From the NCBI RefSeq assembly GCF_000270245.1, contig NC_015635.1:4278001-4342000 (forward strand): a stretch of DNA of 64,000 nucleotides, read 5' to 3'. The notes below the pieces were generated by a model, which made no database searches, was not told the origin of the DNA, and was given only the letters and a program-made list of their open reading frames with translations. Numbering within the stretch: the stretch's first letter is position 1; each line of letters opens with the position of its first letter. The stretch comes from Microlunatus phosphovorus NM-1. GTDB lineage: Bacteria; Actinomycetota; Actinomycetes; Propionibacteriales; Propionibacteriaceae. A program made the translations under genes and the position numbers. Positions 52,270 to 60,860 of this stretch are shown one piece after another.

Positions 52270-53160
52270 ATGGCCACCGAGTTGAGCATTCCGGACCCCA
52301 GCGAGCTTGACGATGTCGTGGGCACCCTCCGCAGCTGGCAGCGCGACGAAGCTCCGATCCAGCTGCACCCAGGAGACCTCGGCTGGCACTGGCGGTTCGG
52401 TGCAGATGAGCTGGCGAGTACGGTGCGAACCTGGAGTCGGAACGGTGAGATCTGTGCGATCGGATTCCTGGACGGCCCGGATGTGCTGCGCATGACTGTT
52501 GCACCCGAGGTCTGGCTTGACGACGAACTGGCCCACGACGTGGTAACAGATCTGTCCGCCCCCGAGCGCGGCGTCCTGCCCGCCGGAAAGGTGTCGGTCG
52601 AGGTGCCCGACAGCACCCGAATCCAGGACCTGCTCTCGGAGTATGCATGGACTGCGGGCGATCCGTGGACGCCGTTGCACTTAGGGCTGACCGGACGTGT
52701 GGCCCAGACGGATCCGCGGATCGAGGTGGTCGATTCCGCCGAGCAGGTATCTGAGTGCACGGCGGTCCATCGGTCGGCTTGGGGATCTGAGGGTTTCACC
52801 GACGAGCAGTGGTACGCGATGGCGGACGGGTCACCCTTCGCCGAGGCTCGGTGTCTGCTCGGACGTGACGACCAGGGCATCGCGGTGGCCACGGTGACAG
52901 TCTGGGCGGCCGGACCGGGCAGACCGGGTCTGCTCGAGCCGCTGGGCGTGCACGCCAACCATCGACGGCGCGGATACGGTGCGGCAATCTGCATGGCTGC
53001 GGCCGCGGCGCTTCGGGAGCTGGGCTCGTCGAGCGCGCTCGTCTGCACGCCGAGCTCGCTTCAGAGCGCTGTCAGGACCTACGAGGCGGCAGGGTTCGAA
53101 ACACGCTCCGAGCGTCTGGACCGGACGCGCGACGCCACGACCAAGCCTCTACTGCCGTAG
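52270..53160 (+). CDS. Double-domain GNAT acetyltransferase
   Basis: A 296-residue protein. The C-terminal module is complete: LEPLGVHANHRRRGYGAAIC near residue 225 is motif A, and LQSAVRTYEAAGFETRSE near residue 265 the late segment. The N-terminal module (DLGWHWRFGADELASTVRTW) has lost motif A. It resembles the genes near 42.5 and 50.6 kb in layout. ATG after GTTTGC; the frame runs further upstream without coding character. Confidence 0.85.
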   Translation: MATELSIPDPSELDDVVGTLRSWQRDEAPIQLHPGDLGWHWRFGADELASTVRTWSRNGEICAIGFLDGPDVLRMTVAPEVWLDDELAHDVVTDLSAPERGVLPAGKVSVEVPDSTRIQDLLSEYAWTAGDPWTPLHLGLTGRVAQTDPRIEVVDSAEQVSECTAVHRSAWGSEGFTDEQWYAMADGSPFAEARCLLGRDDQGIAVATVTVWAAGPGRPGLLEPLGVHANHRRRGYGAAICMAAAAALRELGSSSALVCTPSSLQSAVRTYEAAGFETRSERLDRTRDATTKPLLP

Positions 53161-53207
53161 CGGAATTGTGCGCTCCGGGAGGCACGGTTCTTGCCTAGGA
53201 TGGAACC

Positions 53208-53494
53208 ATGACGGCGCAGGCAAGGGCTATCGACCCGACCCCAGTGACCCCGCCGTGATCTTGGGCCTCCTTCCCGACCAGCACCACGCGCAGTTCTTGC
53301 GGAAGTACGCCATCGCCATCGAGCAGGCGAGACGGCCAGAGCAATATCGGATGCTCCAGGCGTTGCTTCAGCTGTGGCGACTTCGAGCGGTCGCCTACAG
53401 CGACCCTGCGTGCGCGTCCCGGCTTGGCTCGGCGGGCGCGGCAACAGCCGACGACGTACCGGCCGAGCGGCTCTTTCCCGGCTGGCCGGGGTGA
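53208..53494 (+). pseudogene. DUF6247-like antitoxin-type protein, frameshifted near the start
   Basis: ATG begins a frame that stops after 16 codons (MTAQARAIDP). A neighbouring frame carries the recognisable domain DPSDPAVILGLLPDQHHAQF, then EQARRPEQYRMLQALLQLWR and LRAVAYSDP, as in DUF6247 proteins found upstream of RelE-like toxins. One missing base near 53235-53245 would join them. A GTG inside the second frame could start a shortened protein. The stop overlaps the next frame by 4 bp (GTGA). Confidence 0.6.
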
Positions 53495-53640
53495 GCTACC
53501 GGGTCGTTCGCGCCGCAGGCGCCGCCACAGCCAGCCGGCTCGATCCTGTCGAGTTGCTCGGCGATGTCCACCAGCCGATCCTGGCACGCCTCGTCGTACG
53601 CCGCGGCTGGGGCCTGGTCACGTCGGCGCGCGAAGGCCTA
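53491..53640 (+). pseudogene. Possible RelE-like toxin remnant
   Basis: GTG overlapping the antitoxin stop opens a frame beginning VSYRVVRAAGAATASRLDPV, which resembles the start of RelE-like toxins in position and sequence. After about 45 codons the similarity is lost and the frame runs into the convergent gene. Support is mainly positional. Confidence 0.35.
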
Positions 53641-54892
53641 GCTGCTGGATGCCCTCGAGGTGCAGATCGGGCTTCGTGACCTTGCCGTCGGTGGGGTCGT
53701 AGAGGAACAGGCTTCCATCAAGGATGCCGACGAGCCGATCGTCGGGAAGCCACAGCAGGGAGCTCACGTCGCCGTACCCTCGCGAATCCGCAATGCGGGT
53801 GAGGACGTCACCGGTCCGAAGGTCCAGAATCCGCAGTTCGGCTGATCCGGACCGCGCCCAATTCCGCAGCACCGCATAGCGACCATCGCGGGACATGACG
53901 CCGCTCTCGTTGTCGTTGACCGGAGCGGGCCCGATCCGCCGCCGTACGCCGGTGTCGCGGTCGAGGAGGTACCGGCTGCAGCGCAATCTGTCGTCGCAGT
54001 CGGTGATGAGAATCGCGGACGTACCGACGGCCAAGACCTCACCGCGGGTGAGCCGCCGCGGACCGTTGGGTGTCATGACGTAGTAGCCGCCGGAACTGGA
54101 CAAGATCAGCCCACCGCGACCGTCGGTCTGGACAGCATCGGCCGGGTAGGACGACGGACCCCGATCGGCGTCGGCCGGTCGGCCCTCCAGGTCGGTCAGC
54201 CGAGTGGTCGGAACCTCGCCCCGATACGTGGTGACCCACAACCGGCCGGGCGGTCCGGGCCAGATGGTCTCCGGCGTTGCCAGTCCTTCGGGCAGGGCCT
54301 CAGGCCGTTTGCCGTCGTACACCCGGAAGCCGTCGGCAGCGTCGCCCCAATCCCGGACGATGATTTGACCGCGGTCCACGATGAAGATCTTTGGGCCGCC
54401 GGAGGACGAAGCCGGAGTGTCAATCGCGGTGACCAACTGCTTGGCGGTTTGGATGCGGTAGAGCCGGTTGTCCGATCGTGCGAATAGATCCAGGTTGGTG
54501 TCGTCGAGGAACCCTCGGATTCGCCACTGTTGACCCGGGGATGGTGATGACGTGGGCGTAGGCATTGCGCTCGGCGTCGGCAGGGGTTGATTGGTCGGCG
54601 TGGTCGACGGCGCGGGACTACTGGCAGGCTCGTGGTCTCTGGTGTTGTTGTAGATCGCCAGGCTCGTGATTATCACGACCGCGCCCGCAGCCACGGCGAC
54701 GAGACGTCCCCGCTTAGCGCCAGCGGGCCGAGACGGCGGACCGAGATCGAGCGACTCCACAAGGGTCAGTATCTGTCGACTGTCATACAAGACGACGCCG
54801 GGGCAGCTGGGCGCGTATGCCCGCAGCGGAGCGGCTCGAGTTCGACGAGATCGATATCCGCCAGGGTGCTCCATAAGCTCCGCGATGCGCAC
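53618..54892 (-). CDS. Membrane-anchored beta-propeller-like protein
   Basis: Up to 424 residues. A cytoplasmic arm ends in a single transmembrane helix (LVAVAAGAVVIITSLAIYNN, about residues 65-84), then a proline/serine/threonine-rich linker of about 40 residues leads to an exported domain with repeated beta strands, for example LYRIQTAKQLVTAID, GRLWVTTYRGEVP, GGLILSSSGGYYVM and DGRYAVLRNWARSGSAELRI, consistent with a WD40/YncE-like propeller. Start uncertain: GTG at the given position or a TTG about 34 codons later (LYDSRQILTLVESLDLG). No enzyme motif seen. Confidence 0.7.
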   Translation of the reverse strand: MRIAELMEHPGGYRSRRTRAAPLRAYAPSCPGVVLYDSRQILTLVESLDLGPPSRPAGAKRGRLVAVAAGAVVIITSLAIYNNTRDHEPASSPAPSTTPTNQPLPTPSAMPTPTSSPSPGQQWRIRGFLDDTNLDLFARSDNRLYRIQTAKQLVTAIDTPASSSGGPKIFIVDRGQIIVRDWGDAADGFRVYDGKRPEALPEGLATPETIWPGPPGRLWVTTYRGEVPTTRLTDLEGRPADADRGPSSYPADAVQTDGRGGLILSSSGGYYVMTPNGPRRLTRGEVLAVGTSAILITDCDDRLRCSRYLLDRDTGVRRRIGPAPVNDNESGVMSRDGRYAVLRNWARSGSAELRILDLRTGDVLTRIADSRGYGDVSSLLWLPDDRLVGILDGSLFLYDPTDGKVTKPDLHLEGIQQLGLRAPT

Positions 54893-55050
54893 CTCGACGA
54901 GGTGCTGGTCGGCGGGTACGAGCGCGGCGTACTGGTCGCAGGCGACGTCGACCCAGGTGAGGCATAGTCGGGCACGTCAGGCTTCAGCGTGCGGTTGAGG
55001 TGCGGCCAGCATGGACACCATTGCTCCCCGCAGGCTCGAGAGGAGACGTT

Positions 55051-55092
55051 ATGGGTGCTCCGAAGGGCTCGAAGCACAATTTCGATACCTAA
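55051..55092 (+). other. Possible 13-codon leader ORF before the lipoyl-like gene
   Basis: ATG preceded by GAGAGGAGACGTT, a strong ribosome-binding site, encodes MGAPKGSKHNFDT and stops. It lies 62 bases upstream of the lipoyl-like gene, in sequence of lower GC content than the surroundings. It may be a leader peptide or chance; no homology is known to me. Confidence 0.35.
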
Positions 55093-55154
55093 CTAAGCCT
55101 AACCCCACAATAGTCTCATATGCGTGCGTTGCGACTTAGGAGATGAAGTAATAG

Positions 55155-55436
55155 ATGAGTTCCGTAATCGAAGTCAAGGTGCCGGATATCGGCGACTACC
55201 AAAATCTACCGGTGATCGAAGTCGTCGTCAAGATTGGTGACACCGTCGATAAAGACGATCCTCTAATTACCCTTGAGTCGGACAACATGATGATCGAGGT
55301 GCCAAGCTCCGCCGCGGGAATGATCAAGGAAATTAAGACCAAGGTCGGCGATAACGTATCGGAGGGTTCTCTCATCCTCGTGTTGGACGCGTTGGACGCT
55401 ACACCTGTCTCGACCTACTCAGGTCAGCTGAGTTAG
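55155..55436 (+). CDS. Free-standing lipoyl/biotinyl-like domain lacking the acceptor lysine
   Basis: A 93-residue protein consisting of one lipoyl domain. It fits the E2-type domains of proteobacterial 2-oxoacid dehydrogenases: IEVKVPDIGDYQNLPVIEVV, then VKIGDTVDKDDPLITLES, the hairpin, and KVGDNVSEGSLILVLDA. The hairpin reads ESDNMMIEVPS where the modified Lys of ESDKA(T/S)M(E/D)VPS is expected; Lys is replaced by Asn (codon AAC). No E1, E2 catalytic or E3 gene is near. Codons are A/T-richer than the neighbours, which suggests recent transfer. AGGAG precedes the ATG. Confidence 0.88.
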   Translation: MSSVIEVKVPDIGDYQNLPVIEVVVKIGDTVDKDDPLITLESDNMMIEVPSSAAGMIKEIKTKVGDNVSEGSLILVLDALDATPVSTYSGQLS

Positions 55437-55467
55437 AGCCTGCGAGTCTGCTCAGGCGCCCGACTGT

Positions 55468-56475
55468 TCAAGTAGGCCGACGCCATCGGGGGTAGGTCTG
55501 CGGGGCGAGCAGCGCGCGTTCCAGTTCGACGGGTAGTCCGTGGGTGGGACGGTCTCCGCGTTGGGTCGGCCATCCGTCAGCTTGGAGCCACACCCAAGTG
55601 TCGGCAACCGTTTCTACGATCGGGCGGCACCGCAGACCTGCGGCGAGTGCTCGCGATGTGTCGGCCTCGAGGAAGCCGGCGAACTCACCGGCTTCGGGGA
55701 CCCAGCACGGTAACTGAGTCCACGGCTGAACGCCGACTGCTGCCAAGTCTGCCTCGGAGATCCAGTGGAACTCAGCGTCGGACCCGGTGGCGTCCTTGCA
55801 GCTGGACAGCAGTTGCTCCGTCGTTGCGTGGCCAGATTCGCTGATAACGTCGATCGGGCCCCGGAGGTCCGTGGTCAGCGCGTACAGCATCCAGCCGGCG
55901 AGGTCGCGGACGTCGACGTACTGCAGGGGTCGCCGTGGACGCCCAGGAGCCACGACGGCGCCGCCCTTGGCGATCCGCGCGAGCCACCACGGCAACCGCC
56001 CGACGTCCTCGTAAGGTCCGAGGATGAGCCCGGCCCGGGCCAAGACGGCGTCGGGAAACGCAGCGATCACGCCGAGCTCGGCTCCTCGCTTCGACGCCGG
56101 ACAATCGCCGTCGGCCGCACTGGCCTCACCGTCGACCAGCGGTGAGTCTTCATCTCGATGGGTGCCCCAGGCATAGACCGAACTGCTGGAGACGTAGGCG
56201 TAACGCTCAGCCGATCCGGCCAATGCTGCGGCTGCGGTCGTTGCCACTATCGGCGCCCCAGACCAGGTATCGATCACGGCGTCGAACGAGCGCCCGACGA
56301 GGGCAGCGCGCAACTGCTTCTCGTCGGTACGGTCTGCCACCAACGATGTCACCGCGGCAGGCAGGTCGCCGGTGAGGCCACGGTTGAGCGCGGTGACGTG
56401 CCAGCCGTGTGTCAACGCCTCGGTGAGGATGGCCCGCCCTACGAATCGGGTTCCACCCAGCACCAGTAGGTCCAC
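55468..56475 (-). CDS. NAD-dependent epimerase/dehydratase family protein
   Basis: A 335-residue extended SDR. The Rossmann start is LLVLGGTRFVGRAILTEALT, followed by ALNRGLTGDLP, an arginine position that favours NADP or nucleotide ligands, VSSSSVYAWGTHRDEDSP near residue 105 with the catalytic-type Tyr-less SSSVY, and GLILGPYEDVGRLPWW. It resembles actinobacterial reductases annotated as nucleotide-sugar epimerases; an active-site YxxxK is not evident, since CPASKRGAE occurs in its place. GTG at VDLLVLGG. Confidence 0.83.
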   Translation of the reverse strand: MDLLVLGGTRFVGRAILTEALTHGWHVTALNRGLTGDLPAAVTSLVADRTDEKQLRAALVGRSFDAVIDTWSGAPIVATTAAAALAGSAERYAYVSSSSVYAWGTHRDEDSPLVDGEASAADGDCPASKRGAELGVIAAFPDAVLARAGLILGPYEDVGRLPWWLARIAKGGAVVAPGRPRRPLQYVDVRDLAGWMLYALTTDLRGPIDVISESGHATTEQLLSSCKDATGSDAEFHWISEADLAAVGVQPWTQLPCWVPEAGEFAGFLEADTSRALAAGLRCRPIVETVADTWVWLQADGWPTQRGDRPTHGLPVELERALLAPQTYPRWRRPT

Positions 56476-56624
56476 GTCATCAGTCTGCGCCCCCAACCAC
56501 CACGAGTTGCACACCACTGCAAGCAGACCGTCCAGCGGGAAGTGAGATGTCGGTTCGAGCTATGGTCCAGCACGATCGGATCGGAGGTCCGCAAACTCGT
56601 CAAGGGACACCGGAAGGAGTGCGG

Positions 56625-56715
56625 GTGGTGGATGAGATCCTGGGAATTCCGCTGCGCAGCGACCTGGTCTCGACCTGGCGAGGATGGTTCGCCCCACCGG
56701 TGCAACCGTTCCTAG
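56625..56715 (+). pseudogene. Truncated paralogue of the 46.9-kb Cys/His protein
   Basis: GTG preceded by GGAAGGAG opens EILGIPLRSDLVSTWRGWFA and PPVQPF, matching the N-terminal block of the protein at 46.9 kb (LGISVTDRLISRWRGWFAPP). Similarity ends after about 30 codons. A ribosome-binding site and start codon are retained. Confidence 0.7.
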
Positions 56716-56982
56716 GTGTATTGACCTCGCCGTTCAGCCGCCAGCTTGATCGTTCACCGCCCCAAGCGTTGTCGCAGACCGCGAGGCGGACTGCGTCAGC
56801 GAGACTGAAGGTCTGCACCCCCCGACCTGCTCGCCATCGTCAGGATTCGTCGGCGGGCTCACCACTTCAACCTCGGCTCACGCCACAGCCATGCCTTCTT
56901 GGGATGCGGCAGGTGAGAGCGGTACAGGTGAGTACCGGCGTCAGCGATCCCGACATGTGCACCTAGACGATGAAAGGGCCCC
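56716..56982. other. Intergenic stretch with no recognisable gene
   Basis: No frame here shows family similarity or a convincing ribosome-binding site. It lies between two 5'-end remnants and is probably decayed coding sequence. Confidence 0.5.
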
Positions 56983-57054
56983 GAAAGTGATCGACGCCCA
57001 CTCCCACCGGTCAGGTCGGTGAAGCAAGGGGTAACGAGCCGCCGAGTCCCTCAC
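56983..57054 (-). pseudogene. Nudix protein, 24-codon 5' remnant
   Basis: GTG begins RDSAARYPLLHRPDRWEWAS, which aligns with LADRFPLLHQPDRWDWAAIT at the start of the intact Nudix protein at 13.1 kb (about 12 of 18 positions identical). No Nudix box follows. Confidence 0.65.
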
Positions 57055-57197
57055 CGGGACGCCCCAGACACATCGATCACCGAAGAACCCTAGCGGCCCC
57101 GGTTGGAGCGCCGATTGAGCAGGCAAGGTCGCCGCAAGTGGAACGCCGATCGGGACCTGATCATCGGACGCTGACTCTCTGCTGCTTAGGTTGAGGA

Positions 57198-57241
57198 GTG
57201 GAGGAGTTGGAGGTCACTCGCGCGAAGTCGGCGGCTATCTC
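57198..57241 (+). pseudogene. APH-fold kinase, first 14 codons, split by IS21
   Basis: GTG begins EELEVTRAKSAAIS; the frame is cut inside Ser-15 by the IS21 element. The rest of the gene resumes after the 6-bp target duplication at 59990. Removing the element and one TATCTC copy gives an uninterrupted frame of 289 codons, including the stop. Confidence 0.82.
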
Positions 57242-57361
57242 TGTCAAGGGCCAGCAGAACTTGACCACTGGCGGTCTTGATGGCTGACCGGTGGCGGTCA
57301 CGAGAAGTGCACGGTGGTGGCCATGGGTTCTGCCCGGGGTTGGCCACCGTCCGGCCTTGGT

Positions 57362-58171
57362 TCAGCTGCTCAAGGGGTTCACCCCCTGGCCGGCGAGTGC
57401 TTGGGTGAGGCGGACCGAGTCGCCGGTGGTCTGGCAGATGTGGGCGTGGTGGAGGAGCCGGTCGACGGTGGCGGTGGCCAGGGTCTTGGGCATGAGCTCG
57501 TCGAAGGCTGCTGGGTGCAGGTTCGACGAGATCGCGATGGAGCGTTTCTCGTAGCCGGCGTCGACCAGCCGGTAGAGGCCCTCGGTGGCGTCGGCGGCGA
57601 CCGGGAGCAGCCCGATGTCGTCGACCACGATCAGGTCGGCCCGTAGCACCCGGGCGATCGCTTTGGTGACGGTGTCGTCGGCGCGGTGCCGGCGCAGCAG
57701 CACCCCGAGGTCTTCCAGGGTGAACCAGGCGACTCGTAGTCCTTGTTCGACGGCGTGCTGGCCGAGTGCTTCGAGCAGGAACGTCTTCCCGGTGCCCGAC
57801 GGTCCGCAGACGACGAGGTTCTCGCGGCGGCCGATCCATTCCAGGGTGCGTAGCGCTTGCTGGGTTGGTGCTGGGATCGACGACAACTGGGGGTCCCAGC
57901 CGCCGAAGGTCTTGCCGGTGGGGAACCCGGCCGCGGTGCGGCGGGTGGCCAGGGCGGAGCGTTCCCGGCCGGCGACTTCCTCGGCGAGCAGGATCCGCAG
58001 CACCTCGACCGGTTCCCAGCGTTGTGCTCGGGCGGTGGCGATCACCTCCGGCGCGGCGCGGCGGATATGGGGCAGCCGCATCCGCCGCAGCAGCTGCTCG
58101 ACATCGGCCGGCAGCGGCGGCGGTAGCGGTGCCCCGGCTTTCGGGACCGCGGCAGTGGTGGTGGCGGTCAT
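57362..58171 (-). CDS. istB: IS21 helper ATPase IstB
   Basis: A 269-residue AAA+ protein of the DnaC-like IstB group. Walker A is LVVCGPSGTGKTFLLEAL near residue 120, Walker B LIVVDDIGLLP near residue 185. It assembles on target DNA and stimulates the IstA transposase. ATG overlaps the istA stop by 4 bp. Confidence 0.95.
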   Translation of the reverse strand: MTATTTAAVPKAGAPLPPPLPADVEQLLRRMRLPHIRRAAPEVIATARAQRWEPVEVLRILLAEEVAGRERSALATRRTAAGFPTGKTFGGWDPQLSSIPAPTQQALRTLEWIGRRENLVVCGPSGTGKTFLLEALGQHAVEQGLRVAWFTLEDLGVLLRRHRADDTVTKAIARVLRADLIVVDDIGLLPVAADATEGLYRLVDAGYEKRSIAISSNLHPAAFDELMPKTLATATVDRLLHHAHICQTTGDSVRLTQALAGQGVNPLSS

Positions 58172-59826
58172 CGGCCAACCCCCTGACTGCTGGTCACCGG
58201 GCTGCTGGTCATCACCTGGCTGTTGGTGACGGGTTGGCCGAGTTGTGCCCAGCTGAGGGTGCCCTGGGCCAGGGAGTGCTGGTCGCCGGCACGACGCGCC
58301 GCCGACGGCTGGTCGGGTCGGGGGTGGCGGGCGTGGTGGTCGAGGATGGAGGCCAGGTCGGCCTCGGCGAACCGGCCGTGGACGGCGGCGTGGCCGAGTG
58401 CCCAGTCCACGTCGCGGGCGTCGAACAGGCGGGACAGATCGACGGCCTGGGCCATCTTGACCCGCATCTTGCCCGTGCCGGCAGCTGCTGCCTCGCGCAG
58501 CCACAGCACCGCCCCGTCGCCGAGGGCGAGGAACGCTGACTCCGCCGGGTTCTTCGCTTTCGGGGCCCGGTCCAGCGGCCCGGCCGGGGCGGGCGGGAAA
58601 TGGCTGTCGTCGACCCGGGGGCTGCCGGGACGGGTGCGGTCGTGCCGGGCGATCTCGACCGGCCCCCGGGCCGGGTCGACATAGGTGATCACGACCTGCT
58701 CATCGACTCCGCCGACCCCATAGCCGCGGACCCACACCGTCTTGCCCAGCAGGCTGGTCCCGCCGAAAGGCTCCCCATCGGGGCCGGCCAGCCGGTAAGG
58801 CACCGAGTACTGGCCGCCCTCGAAAGTGACCATCGGCGTGTTCGCCGGCACGATCCGGGTCGTGCCGAACGCCACCGTGTAAGGGACAGCGGCGACCGGA
58901 TGCAGCCGGGCCCGTTCCTCGGCCAACATCTCCACCGGTGGCCGCCGGGTGATCCGGTGCGGGCGGGCGTTGACTCCGGTCTGGAACACTCCACAGGCCT
59001 TCCGCAGCTCAGCGAACGAGGCGTACTCGGGCAGCAGGTTCGCCTCCGTCGGCACCAGATCAGCCTTGCTGACCCGCACACTGGCCTCGCTGCCACCCTT
59101 CGACGCCGGATCCGCCGGCACACAGGTGTGCACGGTCACCGCGTAATGAGCCGCCCACGCGACCAGCTGCGCGTTACGGACCGGGATCCCGGCGATGTGG
59201 TCGGTGGTGACGGTCTTCTCATTGTCGGTCAGCACATAGGTCGGCACCCCACCCACCAGCCGGAACGTCTGGTCCAACGCGGCGAACACGCTCGGCAGCG
59301 TCTTGTCCCGCAACGCCAGCACGACCCGGAAACGGGACCAGGCCAGCCACGCGCAGAACAACACCGTGGCGACCCCGGCGACCATCGGGCCCTGCCCATA
59401 GTCGTACTGCAGCCACATCCCCGGCTCCGGGACCCATGGCCGGTGGACCCGTAACCGGCCATCACGGTAGGCCTGCTTCGCCTCCGCGACCGCGCGTCGG
59501 GTGGTCCGTTCCGACCCGGCATAGCCCATCGCGACCAGCTTGTCATGGGCCACATCCGCGCGGACCTTCCCGCGGGAACGCTCGACCAGCTCCTCCAGCT
59601 TCGGCAAAAACTCATCAATCAGCTGCGGCCGAACCACACCGTCGGCGACCGCACCACCCGCGGCGCGGGCCTCCACATAGCGTTTCACCGTGTTCGGCGA
59701 ACACCCCGCCAGCTCGGCGGCATCACGCAACGACCTGGTCAGGTCGTAGGCATCCAAAATCTTCATGATCTCCTCGGCAGACTTCAACTCATCCCTTCCT
59801 CGGGTAGCGATCGGGCGCATCAGCAC
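58168..59826 (-). CDS. istA: IS21 transposase IstA
   Basis: A 552-residue DDE transposase. An N-terminal HTH (LRDAAELAGCSPNTVKRYVE, about residues 33-52) is followed by the integrase core: LQYDYGQGPMVAGV (Asp), VPTYVLTDNEKTVTT (Asp) and ASKGGSEASVRVSKADLVPT (Glu), and a C-terminal beta domain. Start ATG close to the right end; an alternative two codons in. Confidence 0.95.
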   Translation of the reverse strand: MLMRPIATRGRDELKSAEEIMKILDAYDLTRSLRDAAELAGCSPNTVKRYVEARAAGGAVADGVVRPQLIDEFLPKLEELVERSRGKVRADVAHDKLVAMGYAGSERTTRRAVAEAKQAYRDGRLRVHRPWVPEPGMWLQYDYGQGPMVAGVATVLFCAWLAWSRFRVVLALRDKTLPSVFAALDQTFRLVGGVPTYVLTDNEKTVTTDHIAGIPVRNAQLVAWAAHYAVTVHTCVPADPASKGGSEASVRVSKADLVPTEANLLPEYASFAELRKACGVFQTGVNARPHRITRRPPVEMLAEERARLHPVAAVPYTVAFGTTRIVPANTPMVTFEGGQYSVPYRLAGPDGEPFGGTSLLGKTVWVRGYGVGGVDEQVVITYVDPARGPVEIARHDRTRPGSPRVDDSHFPPAPAGPLDRAPKAKNPAESAFLALGDGAVLWLREAAAAGTGKMRVKMAQAVDLSRLFDARDVDWALGHAAVHGRFAEADLASILDHHARHPRPDQPSAARRAGDQHSLAQGTLSWAQLGQPVTNSQVMTSSPVTSSQGVGR

Positions 59827-59983
59827 CGCTCATCGCACCCGAGGAAGGAGCCCAAACCCGGCAACCCGGGCAGGCAGACGACATCGTGTCGGGCAGATCC
59901 CATGACCGTCAGCGTTCAGTTCTCATGGCCGCCAACGATCAACTTCTTGGCCGTCTCCGTTCAGTTTCTCGTGGCCGCTGACA

Positions 59984-60812
59984 TATCTCCATCGCGGCGT
60001 CGCTTGGCCTGGCAGCGGACGAAGCGATCGTTCTCCATAGTTCGAACAGGCTGACGCTACGGGTGACGCCGTGCGACGTCCTCGCCCGGGTCACCCGCGT
60101 CGGCGAGGAGGACGCAGGTCTTGAGTTGCAGCGTGCACAACGACTCGCGGAGGCCGGATGCCCAGTCGGTGCCGTGGATCCGCGTGTGGATCCGCTGGTG
60201 TATGTGCGGGATGGTTACGCGGTGACGCTCTGGGCGTACTACGAGCTTGCGACGCCCACCGCGTTGCCCGAGGACTACGCCCGGGCGCTGACGCGCTTGC
60301 ACGCCGGCATGCGGACAGTAGATCTGCCCAGCCCGCGGTTCACAGATCGGATCGCGGAGGCGCACCACGTTGCGGCGAATCCCGCCCTGTCCCCAGAACT
60401 TGCCGGCACAGATCGCGAGCTCCTCGCCGGCCGGCTTGCCGACCTGCGGCGGAGGGTCGACCTGCCGGGTGCAACCCAGCAATTGCTTCACGGCGAGCCG
60501 CATCCCGGCAACGTGCTCGGCACGAAACAGGGCTCGGTCTTCATCGACTTCGAGACGATCTGCCGCGGACCGGTCGAGTTCGACCTCGCCCATGTTCCCG
60601 AGGCTGTCTGTGAGCACTACCCCGCCATCAACCAGGAGCTCCTGAACGCGTGCCGACAGCTCGTCCTTGCGATGGTCGCAGCCTGGCGTTGGAGGGTCGG
60701 CGACGAGTTCCCGAATCGACGGCGATGGGGGCAGGAGTTGCTGCGATCACTACGCGAGGGGCCTCCCTGGCCAACCCTCGACGCCTTGAGCAACCAACTC
60801 GAGGGCCCGTAA
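59984..60812 (+). pseudogene. APH-fold kinase, main part, split from its start by IS21
   Basis: Carries nearly the whole kinase: IVLHSSNRLTLRVTPCDVLA is the N-lobe strand, LLHGEPHPGNVLG the catalytic loop (HGE-type, common in this branch) and SVFIDFETICRGPVEFDLAH the metal-binding strand. GTG at 60063 could start a shortened product, but it would lack the first strands. The original start lies at 57198. Confidence 0.85.
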
Positions 60813-60860
60813 CTCAGCCCTCCAGCTCTGACCGCTCTGAGCGCTATCCAGGATGATGGG

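Larger units (their letters stand above)
57242..59983 (-). mobile_element. IS21-family insertion sequence, complete
   Basis: A 2742-bp element bounded by TGTCA ends. About 85 bases at each end are related and contain internal repeats: GGCCA...GAA...TGA, then TGGCGG(T/C)CA(C/T)GAGAA and (T/C)CATGGG at matching positions, as expected for the multiple transposase-binding sites of IS21. The target duplication TATCTC is at 57236-57241 and 59984-59989. istA and istB are intact. Confidence 0.93.

Noticed and set aside
51312-53048. 578-residue minus-strand fusion protein
   Set aside because: The methyltransferase starts near 52109; the upstream part is a shadow of the plus-strand GNAT gene.
58600-59454. 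Long plus-strand frame opposite istA
   Set aside because: It mirrors the codon periodicity of the intact transposase on the other strand and has no independent family signal.
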